DNA of 64,000 nt. It comes from Hymenobacter sp. DG01. GTDB lineage: Bacteria; Bacteroidota; Bacteroidia; Cytophagales; Hymenobacteraceae. Where the stretch lies: positions 2,170,001 through 2,234,000 of the forward strand of contig NZ_CP040936.1 in the NCBI RefSeq assembly GCF_006352025.1, in the 5' to 3' direction. The notes beneath the pieces were generated by a model. The model worked only from the letters and a program-made list of their open reading frames with translations, searched no databases and was not told the origin of the DNA. The stretch's first letter is position 1. The number at the start of each line of letters is the position of its first letter. A program made the translations under genes and the position numbers. Shown here one piece after another: positions 42,160 to 50,600 of the stretch.

Positions 42160-43065
42160 ATGGCCACGCCTCTGGTATCCATTATTTCCATCAACTACAA
42201 CCAGGCCCGCGTTACCTGCGAGATGGTGGCTTCCCTGCGCCAGCTTACGTACCCGGCCGTGGAAATTATTGTGGTGGACAACGCCTCTCCTACCGACGAC
42301 CCCGGCCTGATTACGGAGCAGTTCCCGGAGGTGCAGCTCATCCGCTCCCCCCAGAACCTGGGCTTCGCGGGCGGCAACAACCTGGGCATCCGGCAGGCCA
42401 AGGGCAAGTACATTCTGTTCCTGAACAACGACACGGAGGTAGCCCCCGGCTTTCTGGAGCCCCTGGTCGAGCTGTTCGAGCAAAACCCGGAGGCCGGCAT
42501 TGCCTCGCCCAAAATCATTTTTCACGGCTCAGACGGCATTATTCAGTATGCCGGCTCCCGGGGCATCAATACCTGGACGGGCCGCAGCGTAACCATTGGG
42601 CACCTGGAGCCCGACCACGGGCAGCACAACGCCTCCGGCCCCACCCAGCTGGCCGACGGCGCCGCCATGATGGTGCCCCGCCGCGTGATTGACGAGGTAG
42701 GCCTGATGCCGGAAGTGTACTTCCTGTACTACGAGGAACTGGACTACTGCGAAATCATTAAGCGCTGGGGCTACACCTGCCACTACGTCGCTGAATCGAC
42801 GATTTACCACAAGGAGTCGATGTCAGTGGGCAAGGCCTCGGTGCTGAAAACCTACTACATGAACCGCAACCGCCTGCTGTTTATCCGCCGCAACTTCACG
42901 GGCTGGTCGCGCTGGACGAGTACCTGCGTGTTTCTGCTGGCGGCCCTGCCCAAAAAGGCCGTGTCGTTTTCGTGGCGCTCCGAGTGGAGCCACCTGCGGG
43001 CCCTGGGGCGCGGGCTGTGGTGGAATCTGCAGCACCTAGCGGGTCCCTCTTCTGCTACTTCCTAA
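42160..43065 (+). CDS. Family 2 glycosyltransferase
   Basis: A 301-residue cytoplasmic GT-A fold enzyme, rhamnosyltransferase-like. Visible: the starting strand VSIISINYNQARVTCEMVASL, VDNASPTDD, the nucleotide-binding LGFAGGNNLGI turn, the DxD-type FLNNDTEVAPGFLEPL and the ELDYCEIIKRWGY motif with the likely catalytic Asp, with FYHKES-type closing (TIYHKESMS). It would add one sugar from a nucleotide-sugar donor to the lipid-linked unit at the membrane. It starts 8 bp after the polymerase gene, in the same operon. Confidence 0.93.
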   Translation: MATPLVSIISINYNQARVTCEMVASLRQLTYPAVEIIVVDNASPTDDPGLITEQFPEVQLIRSPQNLGFAGGNNLGIRQAKGKYILFLNNDTEVAPGFLEPLVELFEQNPEAGIASPKIIFHGSDGIIQYAGSRGINTWTGRSVTIGHLEPDHGQHNASGPTQLADGAAMMVPRRVIDEVGLMPEVYFLYYEELDYCEIIKRWGYTCHYVAESTIYHKESMSVGKASVLKTYYMNRNRLLFIRRNFTGWSRWTSTCVFLLAALPKKAVSFSWRSEWSHLRALGRGLWWNLQHLAGPSSATS

Positions 43066-43074
43066 CCGCGCGCT

Positions 43075-44307
43075 ATGTCCCTTATTACTCTCTTTTTTGA
43101 TGGCCTGCTGTGGGCGCTGGGTATTTACCTGGCCCTGAACTGTGCTTATCTGCTGTTTTTTGCCCTGGCCGGCCATTTCCGGCAGCCCCGGGTAGCGGCT
43201 CCGGCTCAGTCGAACCAGGCCAGCCGCCCTGCCCGCGCCGTGTGTGTGCTGATTCCGGCCTACCGCGAAAACTCCGTTATTCTGGAAACTACCCGCGCCG
43301 CCCTGCGCCATACGTACAGCGGGCCTCATACCGTGTGCGTCATTGCCGACGGCCTGCAGCCGGCCACCGTGGAGGCCCTGCGCAACTTGGGAGCCCAGGT
43401 GCTGGAAGTGCACTTTGAGCGCAGCACCAAGGGCAAGGCCCTGCTTTACGCCCTGGAAAGCCTGCCCCGGCACCGCTACCAGATAGCCATGGTGCTGGAC
43501 GTGGACAACCTCATGGGCCGGGGCTGCCTGGAAGCCGTGAACCAAGCCTTCGAGGCAGGTTACCAGGTTGTGCAGGCCCACCGCACCGCCAAAAACACCG
43601 ACTCGGCCTTTGCCCTGCTCGATGCCTGCAACGAGGAAATCAACAACCACATCTACCGCAAGGGGCACTTTGCCGTGGGTCTCTCGGCGGCTCTCATCGG
43701 CTCGGGTATGGCCTTCGAGTTTGGCTACCTGCGCCAGCTGCTGCAGGGCATTGGCGAAACGGTAGGCGAAGACAAGGAGCTGGATTTCCGCATTGCCCGC
43801 GACCAGGAGAAAATCTGCTACCTCGACAGCGTGTTCGTGTACGATGAGAAGGTAGAGAATGCGCAGGTGTTTACCCAACAGCGCAGCCGCTGGCTGGCCT
43901 CGCAGCTGGAGTTCCTGAAGAAGTACGCCGCCGAAGGCGTGGAGCAGCTTCTGGACCACGACAACTTCGAGTTCTTCAACAAGGTAGTGCAGGCCTTTCT
44001 GGTCCCGCGCGTGCTGCTGATTGGGGTGCTGGGGCTGCTGCTGCTGGCCTCGGCGGGCCTTAACCTGGTGCTGCCGGTGGGCCCCTCGCCCCTGTTCTGG
44101 GGCGGCCTGCTGGCGGTGCTGGGGCTTACGCTGCTTATTTCCCTGCCGGGCCGCCTCTACAACCGCCAGCTGCTGGCAGCCATTGTGCGCCTGCCCTACG
44201 CCCTGGTGTGCATGGTGCTGGCCCTGCTGCGCATCAACCGCTCCAAAACGGCTTTCCTGGCTACTCCTCACCGGGTGCAGGCCCTCGATGCCTCCATTGA
44301 GCACTAA
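43075..44307 (+). CDS. Membrane-bound family 2 glycosyltransferase (processive type)
   Basis: A 410-residue enzyme with an N-terminal membrane helix (~9-33), a GT-A domain and two or three C-terminal helices (~305-395). It carries the D,D,D,QxxRW set: VIADG, VLDVDN (DxD), GEDKELDF and QQRSRW. That set is typical of cellulose/hyaluronan-synthase-like enzymes, which build chains while passing them through the membrane. Alternatively it adds single sugars. It begins 10 bp after the previous glycosyltransferase gene. Confidence 0.92.
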   Translation: MSLITLFFDGLLWALGIYLALNCAYLLFFALAGHFRQPRVAAPAQSNQASRPARAVCVLIPAYRENSVILETTRAALRHTYSGPHTVCVIADGLQPATVEALRNLGAQVLEVHFERSTKGKALLYALESLPRHRYQIAMVLDVDNLMGRGCLEAVNQAFEAGYQVVQAHRTAKNTDSAFALLDACNEEINNHIYRKGHFAVGLSAALIGSGMAFEFGYLRQLLQGIGETVGEDKELDFRIARDQEKICYLDSVFVYDEKVENAQVFTQQRSRWLASQLEFLKKYAAEGVEQLLDHDNFEFFNKVVQAFLVPRVLLIGVLGLLLLASAGLNLVLPVGPSPLFWGGLLAVLGLTLLISLPGRLYNRQLLAAIVRLPYALVCMVLALLRINRSKTAFLATPHRVQALDASIEH

Positions 44308-44319
44308 CCTTCACGTTTT

Positions 44320-44409
44320 ATGCCCTTCGAAATCATTGCCCTGCCCGCCGCAGCCTGCCTGATCTTTGGCTTCATCCGGGGTCTGCGGGCCGGCCGCCAG
44401 CAGTCCTGA
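44320..44409 (+). CDS. Putative 29-residue single-pass membrane peptide
   Basis: A short frame 13 bp after the preceding glycosyltransferase stop, encoding MPFEIIALPAAACLIFGF and then IRGLRAGRQQS. The product is one hydrophobic helix with a positively charged end, the form of known bacterial membrane microproteins. The codons follow host preference (CTG, ATC, GCC, GGC). There is no other gene in this gap. It could assist a neighbouring membrane complex of the polysaccharide machinery. It may equally be a chance frame; conservation in relatives would decide. Confidence 0.4.
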   Translation: MPFEIIALPAAACLIFGFIRGLRAGRQQS

Positions 44410-44423
44410 GCAATTAGCTCCGG
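44405..44423. repeat. 19-bp repeat overlapping a stop codon in the polysaccharide locus
   Basis: CCTGAGCAATTAGCTCCGG here differs at one base from CCTGAGCAATCAGCTCCGG at 40577-40595. In both places the TGA inside the repeat is the stop codon of the upstream frame, and a non-coding gap follows. Confidence 0.6.
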
Positions 44424-44560
44424 TCCGACACCGCAGGTGTCCGACTGGTTGACGCCCGCGCCGTTTGCACGACTTCGGCCTACCCCTTCCATCTGCCCAA
44501 ACCTTTCCAATAGAAGTCAGCACGAAGCCAACTGGTCCGGCAGGCTTCACCCGTCGGACC
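44423..44560. repeat. Paired REP-like hairpins built on GGTCCGAC/GTCGGACC
   Basis: GTCCGACACC and GGTGTCCGAC (44423-44445) form a 9-of-10 hairpin, and GGTCCG / CGGACC (44534-44539 and 44555-44560) form a second. Together they fill most of the non-coding gap before the next glycosyltransferase. Confidence 0.5.
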
Positions 44561-44621
44561 GGGGTAGGCAGACCTACTTCCTTTCCTCCCTTAGCTACTC
44601 CGTTATCCAGTTACTCCTTTG

Positions 44622-45824
44622 ATGATGAGCAACTTTCTCCTTTACCTTTTTTGGGCGGCCTTTGCCGTGGCGTTCTACACGTATGTGGGCTATGGCCTAG
44701 TGACCTGGGCGTTGGCGGGCCTTACCCGGCTGGTGCGGCCCGCCCGGCCCCTGGCTCCCTTCGAGCCGGAGGTTACGCTGGTAGTGCCGGCCTACAACGA
44801 GGCTGATATTCTCGATGACAAGGTGGCCAACTGCCTGGCCCTGAGCTACCCCCGCCAGAAGCTGCGGCTCCTGTTCATTACGGATGGCTCCACGGACAAC
44901 TCGGCCGAGGTGCTGGCCCGCTACCCCGAGGTGGAGCACCTGCACTCTCCCTTCCGCGGGGGCAAGTCTCTGGCTGAGAACCGGGCCATGGAGTTTGTGC
45001 GCACGCCTTACGTCATCTTCACCGATTGCAATTCCTTTCTGAACCCCGAAGCGGTGCGTGAGCTGGTAAAGCACTACCAGGACCCCCAGGTGGGTGCCGT
45101 ATCGGGTGAAAAAAAGGTGCTGGCCCACGCCTCGTCCTCCGGGGCCGGCGAGGGGCTGTACTGGAAATACGAGTCGTTTCTGAAGCGCTGTGACTCTCAG
45201 ATTTACTCCCTGATGGGGGCCGCCGGCGAGCTGGTTTCCTTCCGCTCCAACCTGTTTCAGCCCCTGGAAAAGGACACCATCCTCGATGACTTTATTCAGT
45301 CCCTGCGCATTGTGGAGAAGGGCTACCGGGTGGTGTACGAGCCGGCCGCCTATGCCGCCGAAGCGCCTTCGGTTTCCCTGGCCGAGGAAATGAAGCGCAA
45401 GATCCGCATCTGCGCGGGCGGCTGGCAGTCGATGGTGCGGCTACGCTCCCTGCTGAACCCACTGCGGCAGCCCCTGGTAACGTTCCTGTACGTTTCGCAC
45501 CGGGTGCTGCGCTGGAGCATTACGCCGGTGGCGCTGGTGCTGCTGCTGGTGCTGAGCCTGGTGCTTACGGGCTTGGCGGGCGGCTTCTACGCGGCCTTTT
45601 TTACCGGACAGCTCCTGTTTTATGGGCTGGCCTACCTGGGCTGGCTGGCCGAAAGCCGGGGCCGCAGCCACAAGCTGCTGCTGGTGCCCCTCTACTTCAC
45701 CCTGATGAACGTGGCCGTGTTTGCGGGCTTCCGGCGCTACCTGCGCGGCTCCCAGCCCGCCGCCTGGGAAAAAGCCGCCCGCAACCAACCGCTGGAAGGC
45801 AACCTGAGTCTGCCCAAAGCCTAA
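44622..45824 (+). CDS. Membrane-bound family 2 glycosyltransferase
   Basis: An approximately 400-residue enzyme with one N-terminal helix (~5-30), a GT-A domain and three C-terminal helices (~295-370). Visible: VTLVVPAYNEADILDDKV, FITDGSTDNS, FTDCNSFLNPEAV at the DxD position, GAVSGEK, and DTILDDFIQSLRIVEKGYRVVY followed by KRKIRICAGGWQS. It resembles the biofilm/cell-wall type of GT2 proteins. Two ATGs in tandem (44622, 44625) are possible starts. A 210-bp gap with REP-like hairpins separates it from the gene before. Confidence 0.9.
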   Translation: MMSNFLLYLFWAAFAVAFYTYVGYGLVTWALAGLTRLVRPARPLAPFEPEVTLVVPAYNEADILDDKVANCLALSYPRQKLRLLFITDGSTDNSAEVLARYPEVEHLHSPFRGGKSLAENRAMEFVRTPYVIFTDCNSFLNPEAVRELVKHYQDPQVGAVSGEKKVLAHASSSGAGEGLYWKYESFLKRCDSQIYSLMGAAGELVSFRSNLFQPLEKDTILDDFIQSLRIVEKGYRVVYEPAAYAAEAPSVSLAEEMKRKIRICAGGWQSMVRLRSLLNPLRQPLVTFLYVSHRVLRWSITPVALVLLLVLSLVLTGLAGGFYAAFFTGQLLFYGLAYLGWLAESRGRSHKLLLVPLYFTLMNVAVFAGFRRYLRGSQPAAWEKAARNQPLEGNLSLPKA

Positions 45825-45890
45825 GCTCCCCGCTCTGCCTCCCCTACCCCACCCGCTTGTTCGAAAGCCGTTCACCCAACCTTCCCGGCG

Positions 45891-46772
45891 ATGAGAATAG
45901 CCCATCTGATTATGGCTCACAAGGGCCCCGAGCAAGTGGCCCGGCTGGTAACGGCCATGGCCCACGAGGGCTTTGACTTTTACATTCATCTGGACGCCAA
46001 AGCCGACCGGCGGGAGTTTGAGTTTCTGGAAGCGCTACCCGGCGTGCGCCTTACCACCACCCGTCTGTACGTGCGCTGGGCTTCCTACCGCTTCACCAAG
46101 GCCATTCTGGAGTGCACCCGCGAAATTCTGACCACCGGTATTGCCTACGACTTCATCAACCTGATGAGCGCCCAGGACTACCCCATCAAGCCCGTAGAAA
46201 CCATTTATAGCTTCTTTACCCGCAACCTGGGCCGCTCCTTTCTCTCGTTTGAATCGAGTGAGGAAGACTCCGAGTGGTGGGCCCACGCCATCACGCGCGT
46301 GGAGAAGTACCACTCTACTTATTTCCACTTCAAAGGGCAGTACTTTCTGCAGTCCACCCTGAACTGGCTGCTGCCCAAGCGCAAGTTTCCGCTGCCCTAC
46401 ACCCTGTACGGCGGCAAGGATGGCTCCTGGTGGACCATCAGCCGCACCTGCGCCCAGTACCTGGTTGATTTCGTGGATGATAACCCTACCCTGCGGCGCT
46501 TCACGATGTTTACCTGGGGCTCCGATGAGTTTCTGATTTCGACCATCCTGATGAACTCGCCCTACCGCGCTACCATCGTGAACGACAACTACCGCTACAT
46601 CGACTGGAGCCGGGGCGGGGCCAACCCCAAGGTGCTCACCTCCGACGACTTCGAGAGTCTGCGCACCAGCTATAAGCTGTTCGCCCGCAAGTTTGACCCC
46701 ACCGTGGATGCCACCGTGCTCAACCGCGTGGATGAGGTGCTGCTGGCGGCCCCGCTGCAGCCCGTTTCCTGA
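45891..46772 (+). CDS. GT14-type (core-2/I-branching) glycosyltransferase
   Basis: A 293-residue enzyme of the beta-1,6-N-acetylglucosaminyltransferase family. The family pattern is seen in RIAHLIMAHKGPEQVARLV, FYIHLDAKAD, YDFINLMSAQDYPIK, GGKDGSWWTISR and TWGSDEFLISTILMNSP. Eukaryotic members make branched glycans; bacterial ones occur in polysaccharide loci, where they likely add branches or a xylosyl/GlcNAc residue. The enzyme is soluble in appearance and would work on the cytoplasmic face. It sits in the middle of the locus. Confidence 0.92.
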   Translation: MRIAHLIMAHKGPEQVARLVTAMAHEGFDFYIHLDAKADRREFEFLEALPGVRLTTTRLYVRWASYRFTKAILECTREILTTGIAYDFINLMSAQDYPIKPVETIYSFFTRNLGRSFLSFESSEEDSEWWAHAITRVEKYHSTYFHFKGQYFLQSTLNWLLPKRKFPLPYTLYGGKDGSWWTISRTCAQYLVDFVDDNPTLRRFTMFTWGSDEFLISTILMNSPYRATIVNDNYRYIDWSRGGANPKVLTSDDFESLRTSYKLFARKFDPTVDATVLNRVDEVLLAAPLQPVS

Positions 46773-46812
46773 TGCCTGCCCTTCTGTTTTCGCCTACCCC
46801 ACTTTTCTTCTG

Positions 46813-48057
46813 ATGGAAAACCCCATACACGGCCGTGATATTGTAGTGGTAGGGCAGCAGCCCTGGGACACCGAAATTGGCAGCAACTGCAAGAATATTG
46901 CCCTGGAGTTTGCCCGCCACAACCGGGTGCTTTACGTGAACTCGCCCCTGGACCGCAACACCGTGCTCAAGCATCGCCACGAGGCCTGGGTGCAGCGCCG
47001 GCTGCGGGTTACCAAGGGCGAGGAGCAGGCCCTGGCCGTTGCGGGCGAAAACCTGTGGGTGCTCACCCCCGACTGTATGGTGGAATCTATCAACTGGCTG
47101 CCGTCCTCACCGGTGTACACTGTGCTGAATAAGCTGAATAACCGGCGCTTCGCGGCTTCTATCCGGAGCGGCATTCAGGCCCTGGGCTTCGAGGACTTCA
47201 TCCTGTTTAACGACAACGATATTTTCCGGAGCTTCTACCTGAAAGAGCTGCTACGGCCCGCCGTGAGCGTGTACTACTCCCGCGACTATATGCTGGCCGT
47301 GGACTACTGGCGCAAGCACGGCCGCCGCCTGGAGCCCCAGCTCATTGCCAAGACCGACGTGTGCGTGGCCAACTCCAGCTACCTGGCCTCGTACTGCCAG
47401 CGCTACAACCCCCGCTCTTACTACGTGGGCCAGGGCTGCGATGTGGCCCCTACCCCCGCTGCTACCGGCCAGGATACGCTGCCCCCTGACCTGGCCGGCC
47501 TCCCGGGCCCCCTGATTGGCTACGTGGGGGCGCTGGTGAGCCTGCGCCTGGATATAGCCCTGCTGCAGACCCTGGCCGAGCAGCGCCCCCACTGGAGCCT
47601 GGTGCTGGTGGGCCCCGAGGACGACGAATTCCGGGCCAGTGGCCTGCACCAATTGCCCAACGTGCACTTCCTGGGTCCGAAAGCCCCAGAGGAGCTGCCG
47701 GCCTACATCCGGGAGTTTGCCGTGTGCCTCAATCCCCAGCTGATCAACGACATGACCATTGGCAACTACCCCCGCAAGATTGACGAGTACCTGGCCCTGG
47801 GCAAGCCCGTGGTGGCTACCCGTACCCAGGCCATGGACATCTTCGCCGGGCACACTTACCTGGCCGACGCCGCGGCCGACTACGGGCCCCTGATTGAGCA
47901 GGCCCTGCGCGAAGACTCCGCCGAGCGGCAGCAGGAGCGCGCCGCCTTTGCCGCTACCCACACCTGGGCCAACAGCGTGGGACAGATTTACCAGGCCATC
48001 CGCACTGTTTCGCCGGCCCTGGCTTCCGGCCCGGCGGCCACGCTGACCCCTGCCTGA
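46813..48057 (+). CDS. GT4-like glycosyltransferase
   Basis: A 414-residue GT-B enzyme. I chose the ATG at 46813 (MENPIHGRDIVVVG); codons upstream overlap the GT14 gene in another frame. The N-terminal lobe has GRDIVVVGQQPWDTEIGSN; the C-terminal lobe has LIGYVGALVSLRLD, the VLVGPED strand, VHFLGPKAPEELPAYI and the donor-site YPRKIDEYLALGKPVVAT. This is the pattern of GT1/GT4-type enzymes including teichuronic acid-type ones. It adds a sugar to the growing unit. A C/T-rich 70-bp gap precedes the flippase gene. Confidence 0.9.
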   Translation: MENPIHGRDIVVVGQQPWDTEIGSNCKNIALEFARHNRVLYVNSPLDRNTVLKHRHEAWVQRRLRVTKGEEQALAVAGENLWVLTPDCMVESINWLPSSPVYTVLNKLNNRRFAASIRSGIQALGFEDFILFNDNDIFRSFYLKELLRPAVSVYYSRDYMLAVDYWRKHGRRLEPQLIAKTDVCVANSSYLASYCQRYNPRSYYVGQGCDVAPTPAATGQDTLPPDLAGLPGPLIGYVGALVSLRLDIALLQTLAEQRPHWSLVLVGPEDDEFRASGLHQLPNVHFLGPKAPEELPAYIREFAVCLNPQLINDMTIGNYPRKIDEYLALGKPVVATRTQAMDIFAGHTYLADAAADYGPLIEQALREDSAERQQERAAFAATHTWANSVGQIYQAIRTVSPALASGPAATLTPA

Positions 48058-48128
48058 GCCACCACGCACTCCCCTTCCCGCCGCCCCCAGCCGCCTACCC
48101 CACTCCCACCGTTATTTCCTGCCGCCTG

Positions 48129-49478
48129 ATGCTCGCAGTCTTTAAAAACCGACATGTTTTGTCCCTGACGGGCAACGGGGTCATGGCCGTGTTCAGCATC
48201 CTGACCTACAGCATTCTGTACCGGTTTCTGCCCGAAGCCGATATGGGGAACTGGGTGTTCTTTCAGTTTGCCTTTCTGCTGCTCGATACCTTCCGGACCG
48301 GGCTGCTGCAAACGCCCCTGATTAAGTTTTACGCCGGCGCCGACCAGGCCCGGCAGACCACCGTAGCGGGTTCCTCCTGGTTTATCGGCCTGCTCGTGAC
48401 GGGCTTCTTTGTGCTGCTCAACCTGGCCTGCCTACCGCTGGCACCCTACACCACCGATACCGGCGTACTGCTGCTGCTGCACTACTTTGGTCTGAGCCTG
48501 GTCGTGACGCTGCCCTTCAATGTGGCCGTGTGGCTGCTGCAGGCTGAGCAGCGCTTTGATGCCATCCTCACCATCCGGCTGCTCAATCAGGGCTCCTTTA
48601 TTCTGCTGACGGTGCTGCTGTATGCGCTGGGCAACATCAGTCTGCCGGGCATTGTGTACTCGTTTCTGGCCAGCTCCCTGCTAACCAGCGTGGTAGCCCT
48701 GGTAATGGGCTGGGCCCGGCTGGGGGCGCTGCGCCACAAAACGGCAGCCTGCGTGCGGGAGGTATTCCACTTCGGCAAGTACAGCTTCGGCACGTTTCTG
48801 TGCGCTACCCTGCTACGCAGCTCCGATACGTTCATCATTAAGTTTATGCTGGGCCCAGCCGCCCTGGCCGTGTACAACCTACCCCAGCGCCTGCTCGAAA
48901 TCATTGAGATTCCGCTGCGCAGCGGCCTGGCTACGGCCATGCCCGATATGTCGGCGGCCGTGAACCGCAAGCGCCACGATGAGGTGGCCCACACGCTCAA
49001 GAAATACGCCGGCTCCCTTACCCTGCTCTTTATCCCGATTACCGTGGCCGTGCTCGTGTTTGCCGATGTGATTGTGCTGCTGATCGGGGGGCAGAAATAC
49101 GTGCACACCGAAGCGGCCAACCTCTACCGCATCATGATTGTGTGCGCCCTGCTATTCCCCATCGAGCGGTTTCTGGGCGTTACCCTCGACATTATCAACA
49201 AACCCCAGCTCAACCTGATAAAGGTGCTCATTGCCCTGGCCATCAACACCACCGCCGACATCCTCTGCATCAAGTTTACGGGCAGCATTTACGGAGCTGC
49301 CGTGGCCTCGGCCTTCACGCTGGTAGCCAGCCTGGGCTACGGCTACTGGGTGCTGAACAAGTACCTGCCTCTACATTATCAGGATACCTTTCCGCTGGCC
49401 CTGGCCGAGTTCCGCAGCCGGCTGGATCTGCTATTTCAGAAAGTGAAGCTTATTACGAACCGGAATCCTACGCTATGA
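48129..49478 (+). CDS. Wzx-like polysaccharide flippase
   Basis: A 449-residue membrane protein with 12-14 hydrophobic helices in the MOP/MATE-like order of oligosaccharide flippases. It starts MLAVFKNRHVLSLTGNGVMAVFSILTYSIL and has the conserved-looking FGKYSFGTFLCATLLRSSDTFIIKFMLG and YRIMIVCALLFPIER segments. It would turn the lipid-linked repeat unit across the inner membrane for polymerisation. The stop codon overlaps the start of the next gene by 4 bp (ATGA), so the two are translated together. Confidence 0.92.
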   Translation: MLAVFKNRHVLSLTGNGVMAVFSILTYSILYRFLPEADMGNWVFFQFAFLLLDTFRTGLLQTPLIKFYAGADQARQTTVAGSSWFIGLLVTGFFVLLNLACLPLAPYTTDTGVLLLLHYFGLSLVVTLPFNVAVWLLQAEQRFDAILTIRLLNQGSFILLTVLLYALGNISLPGIVYSFLASSLLTSVVALVMGWARLGALRHKTAACVREVFHFGKYSFGTFLCATLLRSSDTFIIKFMLGPAALAVYNLPQRLLEIIEIPLRSGLATAMPDMSAAVNRKRHDEVAHTLKKYAGSLTLLFIPITVAVLVFADVIVLLIGGQKYVHTEAANLYRIMIVCALLFPIERFLGVTLDIINKPQLNLIKVLIALAINTTADILCIKFTGSIYGAAVASAFTLVASLGYGYWVLNKYLPLHYQDTFPLALAEFRSRLDLLFQKVKLITNRNPTL

Positions 49479-50473
49479 AGAACTTCGTCGTGCTGTCCTA
49501 CGGTCACAGAGCCGAACACCACCGGGCCGTCTTCGCGGTGTTAAGCTTCTGGGCATGGTACCGGGGAGACAGGGCGGAGGTGCAGACCATGCTGTACACC
49601 GACAACCCGGACTATTTCCGGCCCTACCTGGCCGGGCTGCCGGTGCAGTATGAGCTGCTGACGCCGGCCCGGCTAAGCCAGATGAAGGGCGCAGCCCAGT
49701 ACCTACACCGCGTAAAGGCCATTATTCTGGAACACGTCTTTGCCGTATTCCCGACGCACGATGCACTGTACACTGATACCGACACGTTTTTTACCGCCGA
49801 CCCAGCTGGCCTGCTGGCGCGCCTGACCTCCGGCACCAGCCTCATGCACCAACCCGAGTACCGGCTGCAGGATGCCGTGCCGGTGTTTGCCGCCTTCGGA
49901 CAGCAGCAGTACCCGGAGCGGCTGCTGAAGCTGCTGGAAAGCGCCGTATTTCAGGTAGCCGGGCAGCCCACGCGGTTCTACTCCCGCCAGGTAGCCTGGA
50001 ACTCGGGCGTGCTGGGCATCAGCCACCAGCAGGCCCCGCTGCTATCCGATATCCGACAGGTAATGGATACGTTTTTCGAGCGCACTGCCTGGTTTGTAAG
50101 CGAGCAGCTGGCTTTTTCCCTGGTACTGCAAAACCAGACCCGGCTGGTTGGGGCCCAGCCTTTTGTATGCCACTACTGGGGGCGCCGCCAGAAGCGCCTG
50201 ATGGATGAGCGGCTGTCGGGGCTGCTGCACGAGCGGTTCACGCGGTTGTCGCTGACGGAGCGGCTGCAGTGCGTACAACAGCTGACGCTCCAGTGGCAGC
50301 GGCAGGTAGAAGCTGACCGCCTGCAGGAAGGCTCGCTTTACGCCTTCGCCAACCGCCAGCCCCGGGCTGGCATCAAGTACGCCCTGAAATCGTTGTTCAA
50401 AGCTCCGTTCAGCCCCTATTTCGTGCGCCGCCTGCTGGCTATGGGCCGCCGGAAGCTCTATAGAACTGCCTGA
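49475..50473 (+). CDS. Putative glycosyltransferase with DxD motif, family not recognised
   Basis: A 332-residue protein starting at the ATG overlapping the flippase stop (MKNFVVLSYGHRAEHHRAVF). The segments MLYTDNPDYFRPYL, the acidic DALYTDTDTFFTADP with a DxD pair, SLMHQPEYRL and WNSGVLGISH have the layout of GT-A enzymes that place nucleotide-sugar and metal at DxD. I do not recognise the family. The C-terminus is basic (FVRRLLAMGRRKLYRTA), which may hold it at the membrane. It is the last gene of the one-direction locus and ends in a long hairpin. Confidence 0.75.
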   Translation: MKNFVVLSYGHRAEHHRAVFAVLSFWAWYRGDRAEVQTMLYTDNPDYFRPYLAGLPVQYELLTPARLSQMKGAAQYLHRVKAIILEHVFAVFPTHDALYTDTDTFFTADPAGLLARLTSGTSLMHQPEYRLQDAVPVFAAFGQQQYPERLLKLLESAVFQVAGQPTRFYSRQVAWNSGVLGISHQQAPLLSDIRQVMDTFFERTAWFVSEQLAFSLVLQNQTRLVGAQPFVCHYWGRRQKRLMDERLSGLLHERFTRLSLTERLQCVQQLTLQWQRQVEADRLQEGSLYAFANRQPRAGIKYALKSLFKAPFSPYFVRRLLAMGRRKLYRTA

Positions 50474-50500
50474 GCGGGCTGCCTCAGCCCATCATTCACA

Positions 50501-50575
50501 CAGTGGCCCTTCGCCTGCCATAACCGGTAACCAGGGCTACCCCGGTTTTTGGCTACAACAAGCGAAGGGCCACTG
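50501..50575. terminator. Hairpin closing the exopolysaccharide locus
   Basis: The arms CAGTGGCCCTTCGC and GCGAAGGGCCACTG are exact complements around a 47-nt middle part that folds further (ACCGG/CCGGT). It lies between the last polysaccharide gene and a converging gene, so it probably ends both. Confidence 0.7.
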
Positions 50576-50600
50576 GCGCCAGGCTGCTACATTCTGGTTT

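Noticed and set aside
43036..44304. 422-codon open frame on the minus strand
   Set aside because: It mirrors the processive glycosyltransferase, which keeps its D,D,D,QxxRW motifs; the antisense product has no recognisable domain.
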